Assembly: GCF_011045125.1 (NCBI RefSeq)
Contig: NZ_JAAKZF010000008.1
Location: forward strand, 1-64,000
Length of the DNA: 64,000 bases
Origin: Allomesorhizobium camelthorni
Lineage (GTDB): Bacteria > Pseudomonadota > Alphaproteobacteria > Rhizobiales > Rhizobiaceae
Direction of reading: 5' to 3'
In this document: positions 38,638 through 47,582 of the stretch, piece by piece
Layout: every line of letters starts with the position of its first letter
Numbering within the stretch: the first letter of the stretch is position 1
Position numbers and translations under genes: made by a program
The notes under the pieces: generated by a model
Told to the model about the DNA's origin: nothing
The model's database searches: none
The model's input: the letters and a program-made list of their open reading frames with translations, nothing else

Positions 38638-40608
38638 TCAGGTGAGATGCTTGCGCTTGAGGTCCGGGGGAACTGCTTCGTCTGCCAGGCTCGCAACGGC
38701 TTCGTCGAGCGACAGCGACTGCTGGTCACGCGAGCCGAGCCGTCGGATGTTGACGGTGTTTTCCTCAGCTTCGCGCTTGCCGCAGACGAGAATGACCGGA
38801 ACCTTGGCCAGCGAGTGCTCGCGGACCTTGTAGTTGATCTTCTCGTTGCGCAGATCGGCCTCGGCCGAAAGCCCAGCCTGCTTCAGGCGCTTGACGACCG
38901 ACGTAGCGTAGTCGTCGGCATCCGAGGTGATCGTCGCCACGACCACCTGCAGCGGCGCGAACCAGAGCGGGAAATGCCCCGCATAGTTCTCGATCAGTAT
39001 GCCGAGAAAACGCTCCATCGAGCCGCATATGGCGCGGTGGACCATGACCGGCTGCTTCTTCGCCGAATCGCTGCCGATATAGAACGCGCCGAAGCGCGCC
39101 GGCAGGTTGAAGTCGACCTGCGTGGTGCCGCACTGCCATTCGCGGCCAATCGCATCCTTCAGCGAATAGTCGAACTTCGGGCCGTAAAAGGCGCCGTCGC
39201 CTGGATTTATCTCCGTCCGGATGCGGTTGGTCGACTGCTGGATCTTTTTCAGCACGCCGCCCATGATCCCTTCGGCGTGGTCCCACAGCGCATCCGAGCC
39301 GACCCGCTTTTCAGGCCGCGTGGCGAAGCGAACGGTTATCTCGTTGAACCCGAAATCCGCGTAGGTCGAGAGAATAAGATCGTTGATCTTCAGGCACTCG
39401 GCCGCGAGCTGCTCCTCGGTGCAGAAGATGTGCGCATCGTCCTGCGTAAAGCCGCGCACCCGCATCAGCCCGTGCAGCGCGCCGGACGGCTCATAGCGGT
39501 GCACCGCGCCGAATTCGGCAAGCCGGATAGGGAGTTCGCGGTAGGATTTCAGGCCATGCTTGAAGATCTGGACGTGACCGGGGCAGTTCATCGGCTTCAG
39601 AGCGAAGACGCGCTTGTCCTCGGCTTCCTCGTCGGCCGTCGTCACGGCGAACATGTTCTCCTTGTACCAGCCCCAATGGCCGGAAGTCTCCCAGAGAGAG
39701 TGGTCGAGCACCTGCGGCGCGTTCACCTCCTCATAGTCGTCGGCGAGGCGGCGGCGCATATAGGAGACGAGGTTCTGGAACATCTTCCAGCCCTTGGAAT
39801 GCCAGAAGACGACGCCCGGCCCCTCTTCCTGGAAATGGAAGAGGTCCATCTCGCGGCCAAGCTTGCGGTGGTCGCGCTTTTCCGCCTCTTCCAGCATAGT
39901 CAGGTACGCGTCAAGCTGCGCCTGGTCGGCCCATGCCGTGCCGTAGATGCGCGTCAGCATGGGGTTGTTGGAATCACCGCGCCAATAGGCGCCGGCGACC
40001 TTCATCAGTTTGAAGGCATTGCCGATCTGGCCGGTGGAGGCCATGTGCGGGCCGCGGCAAAGATCGAACCAGTCGCCCTGCGCATAGATCTTGAGGTCCT
40101 GATCCTCGGGAATGGCGTCGATAAGCTCGACCTTGTAGGCCTCGCCCTTATCGCGAAAGATTCTTTTCGCCTTTTCGCGCGACCAGACCTCCTTGGTGAA
40201 AGGCTTGTTACGGCCGATGATCTCGCGCATCTTTTTCTCGATGGCGGGAAAATCCTCCGGCGTGAACGGCTCGTTGCGGGCGAAATCGTAGTAGAATCCG
40301 TTCTCGATCACCGGGCCGATCGTCACCTGGGTGCCCGGCCACAATTCCTGCACGGCTTCGGCCAGCACATGCGCGGCATCGTGGCGAATGAGTTCCAGCG
40401 CGCGCGGGTCGTCGCGAGTGACGATCTCGACATTGCCGGAGCGCGCCAGCGGGTCGGAAAGATCGCGAATCACGCCGTCGACGGCATAGGCGACCGCCTT
40501 CTTCGCCAGCGACCTGGAAATCGATTCGGCAAGCGCGGCCCCGGTCATCGCCGCGTCGTATTCGCGGACGGAGCCATCAGGAAATGTCAGGGAAATGGAA
40601 TTCGACAA
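38638..40608 (-). CDS. thrS: Threonyl-tRNA synthetase, TTG start
   Basis: ThrRS (656 aa) charges tRNA-Thr and edits mischarged serine. The order is a TGS domain (1-65), the editing domain with [11 protein letters not shown] and the downstream CRGPH motif (CHxxxH-type region), the class II catalytic core ([48 protein letters not shown]) and the anticodon-binding domain. The start is a TTG ([13 protein letters not shown]) with GGAGAACTGCC before it; no in-frame ATG fits better. It is full length. Confidence 0.97.
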   Translation of the reverse strand: MSNSISLTFPDGSVREYDAAMTGAALAESISRSLAKKAVAYAVDGVIRDLSDPLARSGNVEIVTRDDPRALELIRHDAAHVLAEAVQELWPGTQVTIGPVIENGFYYDFARNEPFTPEDFPAIEKKMREIIGRNKPFTKEVWSREKAKRIFRDKGEAYKVELIDAIPEDQDLKIYAQGDWFDLCRGPHMASTGQIGNAFKLMKVAGAYWRGDSNNPMLTRIYGTAWADQAQLDAYLTMLEEAEKRDHRKLGREMDLFHFQEEGPGVVFWHSKGWKMFQNLVSYMRRRLADDYEEVNAPQVLDHSLWETSGHWGWYKENMFAVTTADEEAEDKRVFALKPMNCPGHVQIFKHGLKSYRELPIRLAEFGAVHRYEPSGALHGLMRVRGFTQDDAHIFCTEEQLAAECLKINDLILSTYADFGFNEITVRFATRPEKRVGSDALWDHAEGIMGGVLKKIQQSTNRIRTEINPGDGAFYGPKFDYSLKDAIGREWQCGTTQVDFNLPARFGAFYIGSDSAKKQPVMVHRAICGSMERFLGILIENYAGHFPLWFAPLQVVVATITSDADDYATSVVKRLKQAGLSAEADLRNEKINYKVREHSLAKVPVILVCGKREAEENTVNIRRLGSRDQQSLSLDEAVASLADEAVPPDLKRKHLT

Positions 40609-40730
40609 GGCAGTTCTCCATCTATCCAGTCCCGCAAACGAGCGCGGGTGGTGAGTGCCGGATCACGCCCGGCGAGCGGTGTTTCTAGTGGGAGTTTTTT
40701 TCGGCGTAAAGATTGCGGCGTCGAGAAAGC

Positions 40731-41063
40731 TCAATGGCCGTGCGGCTTTCCAATGCGCCAATAGCGCCACGGCGTGAACCAGCGATAGCGGTCGGCCAGG
40801 GTTTCCGGCACGCGGTCTATGCCGTGCGTGCCGCCCGGTCCGCAGCGGATGACGCGGAACAGCCCCATCCAGCCGCCTGCCCACAGGCCGTGGCGCGCAA
40901 TCGCCTCGTGGGCGTATTCCGAGCAGGTCGGCAGATGCCGACACGAATTGCCGACGAATCCGGACAAGGTCAGCTGGTAGAGCCGGACCAGCGACGTGCC
41001 GAGCACGCGGCCCGGCGTCTTGCGCCAAGGACCGGGCCAGTTGCGGGTGGAAACAGCGGTCAA
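40731..41063 (-). CDS. yidD: Membrane protein insertion efficiency factor YidD, TTG start
   Basis: YidD (about 110 aa) assists the YidC insertase. The motif CRHLPTCSEYAHEAIARHG with RVIRCGPGGTHGID is diagnostic. I choose a TTG at 41063 (LTAVSTRNWPGPW) with AGGGGATA upstream. A longer frame to 41144 would overlap the HepT-like gene by about 80 bases. In rhizobia yidD usually lies near thrS, folE and an Fe-S scaffold gene; here a HEPN/MNT pair has been inserted. Confidence 0.9.
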   Translation of the reverse strand: MTAVSTRNWPGPWRKTPGRVLGTSLVRLYQLTLSGFVGNSCRHLPTCSEYAHEAIARHGLWAGGWMGLFRVIRCGPGGTHGIDRVPETLADRYRWFTPWRYWRIGKPHGH

Positions 41064-41065
41064 TG

Positions 41066-41434
41066 CTATCCCCTGCCCGAATCGGCCAAGATCGCTCGCG
41101 CTTCCTCCACCATCGACGGAACGAAATTCTGGACCGTAGTCCACAGTATGCCGAGATCAATGGTGGAATAGCCGTGCGTCAACTGATTGCGCATTGCATA
41201 AGCCTGCTTGAGCGGCAGTTGCGGATATCGGATTTCGAAGTCGCCGCCCAATCGCAGTATTCGGATTGATGCCTCGCCCAGAACTTCGACGCATTTCCAG
41301 ACAGCGAGATGCGTTAGCTCGTCGCGTTCGAACTGCTCGTAGGTCATGTCCTTGATGAAGCCCGGGATGCGGTCTCCCCACTGAACGATGTGGCTGCAAT
41401 ATTCAAGGAATTGCTCTTCAGCGTCCTCTTTCAC
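41066..41434 (-). CDS. HEPN-family toxin (HepT-like, DUF86 RNase)
   Basis: The 122-residue protein has the catalytic RX4HXY motif RNQLTHGY near the C-terminus and the helical DUF86 pattern (VWKCVEVLGEASIRI). HepT toxins are RNases that are neutralised by AMPylation by their MntA partner. The ATG at 41434 overlaps the mntA-like stop (ATGA). The stop lies two bases before the yidD TTG, so yidD may be expressed by readthrough from the pair. Confidence 0.92.
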   Translation of the reverse strand: MKEDAEEQFLEYCSHIVQWGDRIPGFIKDMTYEQFERDELTHLAVWKCVEVLGEASIRILRLGGDFEIRYPQLPLKQAYAMRNQLTHGYSTIDLGILWTTVQNFVPSMVEEARAILADSGRG

Positions 41435-41724
41435 AACGCCGACAGCTCCGGCCGAATTCGCTTCGCCACCGTATCGAGAAGGCCGCCAGGTGTGACGACG
41501 TCAACTCCAACGCCGAGTACCTGTTGGAGTTCGGCCTCCAGTTCGCCAAGATGTACGAACGTTGTGACACCGAATTCCGGCTCGACCAGAATATCCAGAT
41601 CGCTTCCCTCGGTGTCTTCGCCCCTGGCCGTCGAGCCGAAGATGCGCGGGTTGCTCACCGGATAGCGGGCGATGATCCGCAGGACCTCGTCGCGGTGCTT
41701 GGCCAAGGCTTCCGAAGGACGCAT
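41431..41724 (-). CDS. MNT-family nucleotidyltransferase antitoxin (MntA-like)
   Basis: The 97-residue protein carries the minimal nucleotidyltransferase motif GSTARGEDTEGSDLD (GSX10DXD), which in the HEPN/MNT system AMPylates the toxin tyrosine. Length and the C-terminal strand (LEAELQQVLGVGVDVVTP) fit. The ATG at 41724 starts MRPSEALAKH. It is upstream of the toxin with a four-base overlap. Confidence 0.92.
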   Translation of the reverse strand: MRPSEALAKHRDEVLRIIARYPVSNPRIFGSTARGEDTEGSDLDILVEPEFGVTTFVHLGELEAELQQVLGVGVDVVTPGGLLDTVAKRIRPELSAL

Positions 41725-41736
41725 GTCTTCCTCCGT

Positions 41737-42183
41737 TCAGGCCGCCGCCTCGGCCAGCTTGCGTTCGACCTGGCCGATCGCATCGACCACCGCGTCGAAT
41801 GTCAGCATGGTCGAGGCGTGGCGGGCTTTATAGTCGCGCACCGGCTCGAGATATTTCAGGTCGGCGAAACGGCCTTGCGGCGGCGCGCCGTTTTCCTTGA
41901 GCATTTTCCGCATGGCTTCGCGCACTGCGCGCAGCTCCTCCGCCGTCGCGCCGACGATATTCGCCGCCATGATCGAGGATGAAGCCTGGCCAAGCGCGCA
42001 TGCCTTCACGTCGTGCGCGAAGTCGGTAACGACACCGTCCCGCATGTTGAGATCGACGGTGACGGTCGAGCCGCAGAGCTTGGAATGCGCCATCGCGCTC
42101 GCGTCGGGATGTTCAAGCCTGCCGATCCGCGCGATATTTCCGGCGAAAGCCAGAATTTTCGCATTATAGACGTCGTCGATCAT
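41737..42183 (-). CDS. Iron-sulfur cluster scaffold-like protein (IscU/SufU family)
   Basis: The 148-residue protein begins MIDDVYNAKILAFAGNIARIG and shows KLCGSTVTVDLNMRDG and HDVKACALGQASSSIMA, two of the three cluster-ligand cysteines of IscU. No third Cys is found near KYLEPVRDYKARH, so its ability to build clusters is doubtful; this variant is common in rhizobia. The ATG at 42183 is taken as in homologues; an in-frame ATG at 42240 would add 19 residues. It is divergent from folE, leaving a leader region with a riboswitch. Confidence 0.88.
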   Translation of the reverse strand: MIDDVYNAKILAFAGNIARIGRLEHPDASAMAHSKLCGSTVTVDLNMRDGVVTDFAHDVKACALGQASSSIMAANIVGATAEELRAVREAMRKMLKENGAPPQGRFADLKYLEPVRDYKARHASTMLTFDAVVDAIGQVERKLAEAAA

Positions 42184-42361
42184 TTTGTTCCAATCCGTCG
42201 CCGTTTCGAGAACAGCCCGTAGCGCGTCCATGTCTTTCAATCGCGGCGCAAGGCCTTATATAATGCTCGTGCCCCGGCGACAGCAAGGCAGCCACTTCGG
42301 CGACTAAGCCAGCCGGCGCATTCCACCCCGCTTTCGGGCCTTGAGCGGCCCGCGAAAGGAA

Positions 42362-42410
42362 GTGGTCCGTTCAACTCGTTCCTCCTGAGAGAGGAACTAC
42401 GGGAGACACC
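42362..42410 (+). ncRNA. THF-II riboswitch (folE RNA motif)
   Basis: The leader holds GTGGTCCGTTCAACTC, a hairpin GTTCCTC-CTGAGA-GAGGAAC (42378-42397), then TACGGGAGACACC. GTG..CAC and CCG..CGG can close an outer stem. This matches the folE (THF-II) riboswitch known from alphaproteobacteria, where ligand binding hides the ribosome-binding site. Here the GGGAG of the 3' side (42401-42405) is the folE Shine-Dalgarno sequence nine bases before the ATG, so folate binding would repress translation. Identification is from memory of the motif. Confidence 0.82.
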
Positions 42411-42414
42411 TTTC

Positions 42415-43053
42415 ATGGACGCCGTTATCAAGAAAATCATGCCCCGCTCGGAATATATGGAAAAGCCGGTCACCCACCGGCCGAGCCAGGCCGAAGCCGA
42501 GGCAGCCGTGCTAACCCTGCTGCGCTGGACCGGCGACAATCCGGACCGCGAGGGCCTCAAGGACACGCCGAAGCGGGTCGCCAAGGCGTTCCGCGAAATG
42601 TTCAACGGCTATGACATGTGCCCGGCCGAAGAACTCGGCCGCACCTTCGAGGAAGTCGCCGGCTACGACGACATGGTCATCGTCAAGGACATACATTTCC
42701 ACTCGCATTGCGAGCACCACATGGTGCCGATCATCGGCCGCGCGCATGTCGGCTATCTGCCTGACCGCAAGGTCGTCGGCCTCTCCAAGATCGCCCGCGT
42801 CGTCGACATATTCGCGCATCGCCTGCAGACGCAGGAGGCGATGACCGCGCAGATCGCGGCCGTGATCCAGGACGTGCTCAATCCGCGCGGCGTGGCCGTC
42901 ATGGTCGACGCCGAGCATATGTGCATGGCCATGCGCGGCATTCGCAAGCAGGGATCGACCACCCTGACCTCGACCTTCACCGGCGCCTTCAAGGACAGCC
43001 CCGAAGAGCAGGTCCGTTTCGTGACAATGGTGCGGAACGGCCTCTCGGCTTGA
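42415..43053 (+). CDS. folE: GTP cyclohydrolase I
   Basis: FolE (212 aa) makes dihydroneopterin triphosphate from GTP, the first step to folate. It has the [20 protein letters not shown] region, the Zn-binding [21 protein letters not shown] with its cysteine, and ending strands [14 protein letters not shown]. The ATG at 42415 is nine bases after the GGGAG inside the riboswitch. The next gene (hisI) starts 20 bases after the stop and is likely cotranscribed. Confidence 0.97.
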   Translation: MDAVIKKIMPRSEYMEKPVTHRPSQAEAEAAVLTLLRWTGDNPDREGLKDTPKRVAKAFREMFNGYDMCPAEELGRTFEEVAGYDDMVIVKDIHFHSHCEHHMVPIIGRAHVGYLPDRKVVGLSKIARVVDIFAHRLQTQEAMTAQIAAVIQDVLNPRGVAVMVDAEHMCMAMRGIRKQGSTTLTSTFTGAFKDSPEEQVRFVTMVRNGLSA

Positions 43054-43073
43054 GCCGCTCGCAAGGAGCCCCG

Positions 43074-43532
43074 GTGTCGGCAGTCGAATTTCCAGAACCC
43101 CCGACGGACAAGAAAGTGCTCGAGGAAGGCGGTGCTTTTGCGCCGCGCTTCGACGCCGCAGGTCTGGTGACCGCCGTCGTCACCGATGCGCGCGACGGCA
43201 TGCTTTTGATGGTTGCGCACATGAACGCCGAGGCGCTGGCGCTGACGCTCGAAACCGGCATCGCGCATTACTGGTCGCGCTCGCGCGGCAAGATCTGGAA
43301 AAAGGGCGAAACTTCGGGAAATGTGCAGTACGTCACTGAACTGCGCACCGATTGCGATCAGGATGCGGTGTGGCTTCGCGTAAATGTGTTGGGCCACGAC
43401 GCAACCTGTCACACCGGCCGGCGTTCTTGCTTTTATCGGACGGTGGGGCTTGAGGACGGCATCGCGATGCTTCGCGACGACGGCAGCAAGCCATTGTTCG
43501 ATGCGAAGAAAACATATCGTAATGCAGAGTGA
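43074..43532 (+). CDS. hisI: Phosphoribosyl-AMP cyclohydrolase, GTG start
   Basis: HisI (152 aa) opens the purine ring of phosphoribosyl-AMP in histidine synthesis. The metal-binding pattern [13 protein letters not shown] followed by [16 protein letters not shown], and the [19 protein letters not shown] motif, are intact. The GTG at 43074 has AAGGAGCCCCG upstream. The C-terminal HisE domain is absent, as is normal where the two are separate genes. The gene lies just after folE. Confidence 0.95.
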   Translation: MSAVEFPEPPTDKKVLEEGGAFAPRFDAAGLVTAVVTDARDGMLLMVAHMNAEALALTLETGIAHYWSRSRGKIWKKGETSGNVQYVTELRTDCDQDAVWLRVNVLGHDATCHTGRRSCFYRTVGLEDGIAMLRDDGSKPLFDAKKTYRNAE

Positions 43533-43616
43533 ACCGTTTCGATCTTGAAAGTCACACAGATTCATTCTTTCGATACTGACCCTGGATACGATTGGCCGGG
43601 GACATAGGAGATTTTG

Positions 43617-44585
43617 ATGCTCGAATGGGCGTCTTTGCGTAACAAAGCGGGGGCGGATGTAAGGGAGGCGAACGGCCCCTCATCGTCCGGCGGCATAACC
43701 GAAACACAGCTTCCAAGATCGGGAATTTCTCTGGCGCTCGGCGGTGGCGCGGCGCGCGGCTGGGCCCATATAGGCGTGCTGCGGGCGCTCGACGAGGCCG
43801 GCATCGAGATCGACATGATCGCCGGCACCTCGATCGGCGCGCTTGTCGGCGGCTGCTATCTGGCCGGCAAGCTCGACGAGTTGGAAGAATTCGCCCGCAG
43901 CCTGACCAAGCGCCGGCTGTTCGGGCTGCTCGACCTGCATATCGGCGGCAGCGGTCTGTTCGGCGGCATGAAGCTCAATGCCCGCATGCAGCAACATATG
44001 AACGGCACGACCTTTGCCGATTTGTCGAAGCCGTTCGTCTGCGTCGCCGCCGAAATCCGCACCGGCCACGAAATCTGGCTGTCGGACGGCTCGCTGATCC
44101 AGGCGATGCGCGCTTCCTACGCCCTGCCCGGCGTGTTCGAGCCGGTCCTGGTCAACAAGCGCGTGCTGGTCGACGGCGCGCTGGTCAATCCGGTACCGGT
44201 CTCGGTCTGCCGCGCCTACGAGCAGCGTCTGGTCGTGGCGGTCAACCTGCACTACGATTTGTTCGGCCGCGCCGCCGTCATCAAGCATAGCGCCGGCGAA
44301 CTGACTGTCGAGCAGGACGCGCCGGCTCCCGGACGGCACAATGCCGACACGCGCGAGGCGCGCATCGGCATCACCGGCGTCATGGTCGAAGCCTTCAACA
44401 TCATCCAGGACCGCATTTCGCGGGCGCGGTTGGCGGGCGATCCGCCCGACCTTTCGCTGCAGCCGAAGCTCGGGCATATCGGCCTCACCGAATTCCACCG
44501 CGCCGACGAAGCGATCCGCCTCGGCTATGAGGCGACCATGGCGCAGATGGCCGATCTGACACGGCTGCAGACGGTTTTGGCTTAA
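43617..44585 (+). CDS. Patatin-like phospholipase (RssA/NTE-type)
   Basis: The 322-residue protein has the oxyanion/nucleophile segment LGGGAARGWAHIGVLRAL with GTSIGALVG (GXSXG serine) and the catalytic aspartate in DGALVNPVP, giving the patatin Ser-Asp dyad. No signal peptide or clear membrane anchor is visible, so it is probably cytoplasmic or peripherally membrane-bound. The ATG at 43617 follows AGGAGATTTTG. Its stop overlaps convergently with recJ (the TTAA at 44582-44585). Confidence 0.9.
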   Translation: MLEWASLRNKAGADVREANGPSSSGGITETQLPRSGISLALGGGAARGWAHIGVLRALDEAGIEIDMIAGTSIGALVGGCYLAGKLDELEEFARSLTKRRLFGLLDLHIGGSGLFGGMKLNARMQQHMNGTTFADLSKPFVCVAAEIRTGHEIWLSDGSLIQAMRASYALPGVFEPVLVNKRVLVDGALVNPVPVSVCRAYEQRLVVAVNLHYDLFGRAAVIKHSAGELTVEQDAPAPGRHNADTREARIGITGVMVEAFNIIQDRISRARLAGDPPDLSLQPKLGHIGLTEFHRADEAIRLGYEATMAQMADLTRLQTVLA

Positions 44586-46408
44586 GCCATCGCCGCGTCG
44601 ATCAGGCGAAACTGAACGGTCTTGTTGCCGTTCCAGTAATTCGCCGACAGCGAGCCGGCGACATGGATGTGCGCCCCCCTGCTCTTGATAAGGAAGTCGC
44701 CCAACGGCGTATCCACGGCGCGGAACGCGATCGACTGGACGCGCCCGCCGGCATCCGACTGCAGATCCGCGCGGATGTGGTTGGCGCCGACGAAGCGCAC
44801 ATCGGCGACGCGGTGACGGGGCAGCACGAAAACCGGCGGCAGGTGCCCCGCTCCGAACGGCCCGGCGCGCTCCAGCGCATCGAGCAGCGACGGCGTAGCG
44901 CCGTCGGCCGCCAGCGCGGCGTCGATGCCGAGGCTCTCTTCGTCCTGCAGCCGGAACACGTCGGCCGAGGCGCCCTCCTCGAAGAACGCCCGCAATTCTC
45001 CGAGCTTTTCGCGCTGAACCGTGATGCCGGCCGCCATTGCATGACCGCCGCCCTTGACGATCAGGCCGCGCTCGGCCGCCTCACGCACCAGTTTGCCGAG
45101 ATCGAAGCCTGAGACCGACCGGCCGGAACCGGTGCCGACACCGTTGGGGTTGAAGGCTATGGCGAAGGCGGGACGGCGCGCATGTTCCTTCAGCCGCGAG
45201 GCGATCAGGCCAACGATGCCGGGATGCCATTTCTGGCTGGCGGTGACGATGACCGCCGGCCCTGCCCCGCCTGCGAGTTCGGCGTCGGCTTCGGCGCGCG
45301 CCTCAGCCAGCATGTCCTGCTCCATCGCCTGACGCTCCTGGTTGAGGCGGTCGAGCGTTTCGGCGATCTTGCCGGCCTCGACCGGATCGTCGGTGGCGAG
45401 CAGCCGGCTGCCGAGCGCGGCGTCGCCGATGCGCCCGCCAGCATTGATGCGTGGGCCGATCAGGAATGCGAGATGGAAGGTGTTGATCGGCTCGCCGATG
45501 CGTGAGACGCGCGCCAGCGCCGAAATGCCGGCATTCTTCTGCTGGCGGATGGCGAGCAGTCCCTTGACCACGAACGCCCTGTTGACGCCGGTCAGCGGCA
45601 CCACGTCGCAGACCGTCCCAAGCGCGACCAGATCCAGGAACGACAGGAGATCGGGCTGCGGCGCATCCGGCAGCCCCGCGCGAAGTACCCTCGCCGTCTG
45701 GACCAGCGTCAGGAAGACCACGCCGGCGGCGCAAAGATGGCCCTGCCCGGAAAGATCGTCCTCACGGTTGGGGTTAACGACCGGAACGCCGGCGGGCAGC
45801 GGTCCGCCGACCTGGTGGTGATCCAGCACCACGACATCAGCCCCGGCCTCTCGCGCTGCCTCGATCGAGGGTGCGCTGTTGGTGCCGCAGTCGACGGTGA
45901 CGATCAGCCTGGCGCCGCGCGAGACAAGTTCACGCATCGCTTCAGGATTGGGGCCGTAACCCTCGAAAATCCTGTCGGGAATATAGATTTCCGCTTCGAT
46001 CCCGTAATGCGACAGAAACCGCTTCAACAGCGCGGAGGACGCGGCCCCGTCGACATCATAGTCGCCGAAGATCGCCACCTTCTCGCGCCGGAGAACCGCG
46101 TCGGCGATGCGGGCTGCCGCCGCTTCCATATCGGTCAGCGTGGCCGGATCGGGCAGCAATTGCCGGATGGTCGGATCGAGGAAGGTCGCCACCTCGTCCA
46201 CGCCTACCCCGCGCCCGGCAAGCACCCGCGCGACGATGTCCGGCACGCCATGTCCCTGCGCCATTGCGAGCGCCGCCATCTCCTGGCGCTCGTTCAGACG
46301 ATGTTCCCAGGCAAGCCCGGTCACCGACCGCCTGACGCCCAGAAAATGGCGTTTCTCGACGGTCATGCTCCGATTCGTCAGGTTATCCATGGGCGCAGGA
46401 TAAGCCAT
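44582..46408 (-). CDS. recJ: Single-stranded-DNA-specific exonuclease RecJ
   Basis: RecJ (608 aa as annotated) resects 5' ends in RecF-pathway repair and mismatch excision. The DHH motifs are present: AIFGDYDVDGAASSALL, LIVTVDCGTNS, VVVLDHHQVGG and the C-terminal VKGGGHAMAAGITV. Several ATGs are in frame (46408, 46390, 46366); homologues suggest MTVEKRHFLGV at 46366 may be the real start. The C-terminus overlaps the patatin stop by four bases in convergent orientation. Confidence 0.95.
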   Translation of the reverse strand: MAYPAPMDNLTNRSMTVEKRHFLGVRRSVTGLAWEHRLNERQEMAALAMAQGHGVPDIVARVLAGRGVGVDEVATFLDPTIRQLLPDPATLTDMEAAAARIADAVLRREKVAIFGDYDVDGAASSALLKRFLSHYGIEAEIYIPDRIFEGYGPNPEAMRELVSRGARLIVTVDCGTNSAPSIEAAREAGADVVVLDHHQVGGPLPAGVPVVNPNREDDLSGQGHLCAAGVVFLTLVQTARVLRAGLPDAPQPDLLSFLDLVALGTVCDVVPLTGVNRAFVVKGLLAIRQQKNAGISALARVSRIGEPINTFHLAFLIGPRINAGGRIGDAALGSRLLATDDPVEAGKIAETLDRLNQERQAMEQDMLAEARAEADAELAGGAGPAVIVTASQKWHPGIVGLIASRLKEHARRPAFAIAFNPNGVGTGSGRSVSGFDLGKLVREAAERGLIVKGGGHAMAAGITVQREKLGELRAFFEEGASADVFRLQDEESLGIDAALAADGATPSLLDALERAGPFGAGHLPPVFVLPRHRVADVRFVGANHIRADLQSDAGGRVQSIAFRAVDTPLGDFLIKSRGAHIHVAGSLSANYWNGNKTVQFRLIDAAMA

Positions 46409-46459
46409 CCGCCTCGAAAGCGCAGCAGCGCCGCGCGGGCGTGGGAGAACTGACCCGGC

Positions 46460-47440
46460 TCAGAATTTGTCCAGATCCTGGTGCCTTGCCTTGATTTCTC
46501 GCACCGTCCGCGACGAGGAGCGCAGCACGATCGTGTCGGTGGTGATCGAATTGCGGCCGAATTTCACGCCGGCAAGCATGTTGCCGTCGGTGACTCCGGT
46601 GGCGGCAAACAGCACATCGCCGCGCGCCATTTCCTCGATGCGATAGACCTTGTTCGGATCGGTGATGCCCATCTTTGCCGCGCGCGCCACCTTTTCGGGC
46701 GTATCCAACAGCAGCCTGCCCTGCATCTGGCCGCCCGTGCAGCGAAGTGCGGCCGCGGCGAGCACGCCTTCAGGCGCGCCGCCGGTGCCGAGATAGATGT
46801 CGATGCCGGTCTCGTCCGGATCGGTCGTGTGGATGACGCCGGCGACATCGCCGTCGCCGATAAGGCGGATCGCCGCGCCGGTGTTGCGCACCGCCTCGAT
46901 GAGCTTGGCGTGGCGCGGCCGGTCGAGGATACAGGCGGTGATCTCTGAAATCGGCACGCGCTTGGCGTCCGCCAGATTGCGGATGTTTTCGTATGGCGAC
47001 GCGTCGATGTCGATCACGCCGTCGGGATAGCCGGGGCCGATGGCGATCTTTTCCATATAGACGTCGGGCGCAAAAAGCAGGCTGCCCTTTTCGGCGATGG
47101 CGATGACCGCCAATGCATTGGGCAGGTTCTTGGCGCAGATCGTCGTGCCTTCCAGCGGGTCGAGCGCGATGTCGACCTCGGGGCCGTCACCGGAGCCGAC
47201 CTCCTCGCCGATATAGAGCATCGGCGCCTCGTCGCGCTCGCCCTCGCCGATCACCACGGTTCCCTTGATGTCGAGCCGGTTCAGTTCGGCGCGCATGGCA
47301 TCGACCGCAACTTGGTCGGCTGCCTTTTCGTCGCCGCGGCCGCGCAGCCGCGCGGCGGCGACCGCCGCCCGCTCGGTGACGCGAACGAGTTCCATGGTGA
47401 GGATCCGGTCAAGGCCGGCGACGACGCTATTTTTCGCCAT
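46460..47440 (-). CDS. glpX: Class II fructose-1,6-bisphosphatase (GlpX)
   Basis: The 326-residue GlpX enzyme dephosphorylates fructose 1,6-bisphosphate in gluconeogenesis. Motifs include VIGEGERDEAPMLYIGEEVG, ALDPLEGTTICAKN and DIYLGTGGAPEGVLAAAAL. The ATG at 47440 gives MAKNSVVAGLDRIL and has CAGGGACA upstream. hom lies upstream on the same strand, 142 bases away, in the order aminotransferase-hom-glpX-recJ usual for rhizobia. Confidence 0.95.
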   Translation of the reverse strand: MAKNSVVAGLDRILTMELVRVTERAAVAAARLRGRGDEKAADQVAVDAMRAELNRLDIKGTVVIGEGERDEAPMLYIGEEVGSGDGPEVDIALDPLEGTTICAKNLPNALAVIAIAEKGSLLFAPDVYMEKIAIGPGYPDGVIDIDASPYENIRNLADAKRVPISEITACILDRPRHAKLIEAVRNTGAAIRLIGDGDVAGVIHTTDPDETGIDIYLGTGGAPEGVLAAAALRCTGGQMQGRLLLDTPEKVARAAKMGITDPNKVYRIEEMARGDVLFAATGVTDGNMLAGVKFGRNSITTDTIVLRSSSRTVREIKARHQDLDKF

Positions 47441-47582
47441 ATGAATGTCCCTGTGGAAATTGAATGGCCCGGAACCGGGCGGCGCGCCTCTTCTGTCAAA
47501 GCGCTGTGATAACAGCAAGACCTGTCGATCGGGTAATTCGGCCGCCGACAGACATCAATCGATTGAAGAACGCCTGTGCCAG

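Noticed and set aside
38647-40764. 705-codon open frame on the plus strand
   Set aside because: It lies antisense to the full-length thrS gene. Its length reflects the strong GC3 bias of the real gene, and the translation is low-complexity Arg/Val/Asp-rich with no domain.
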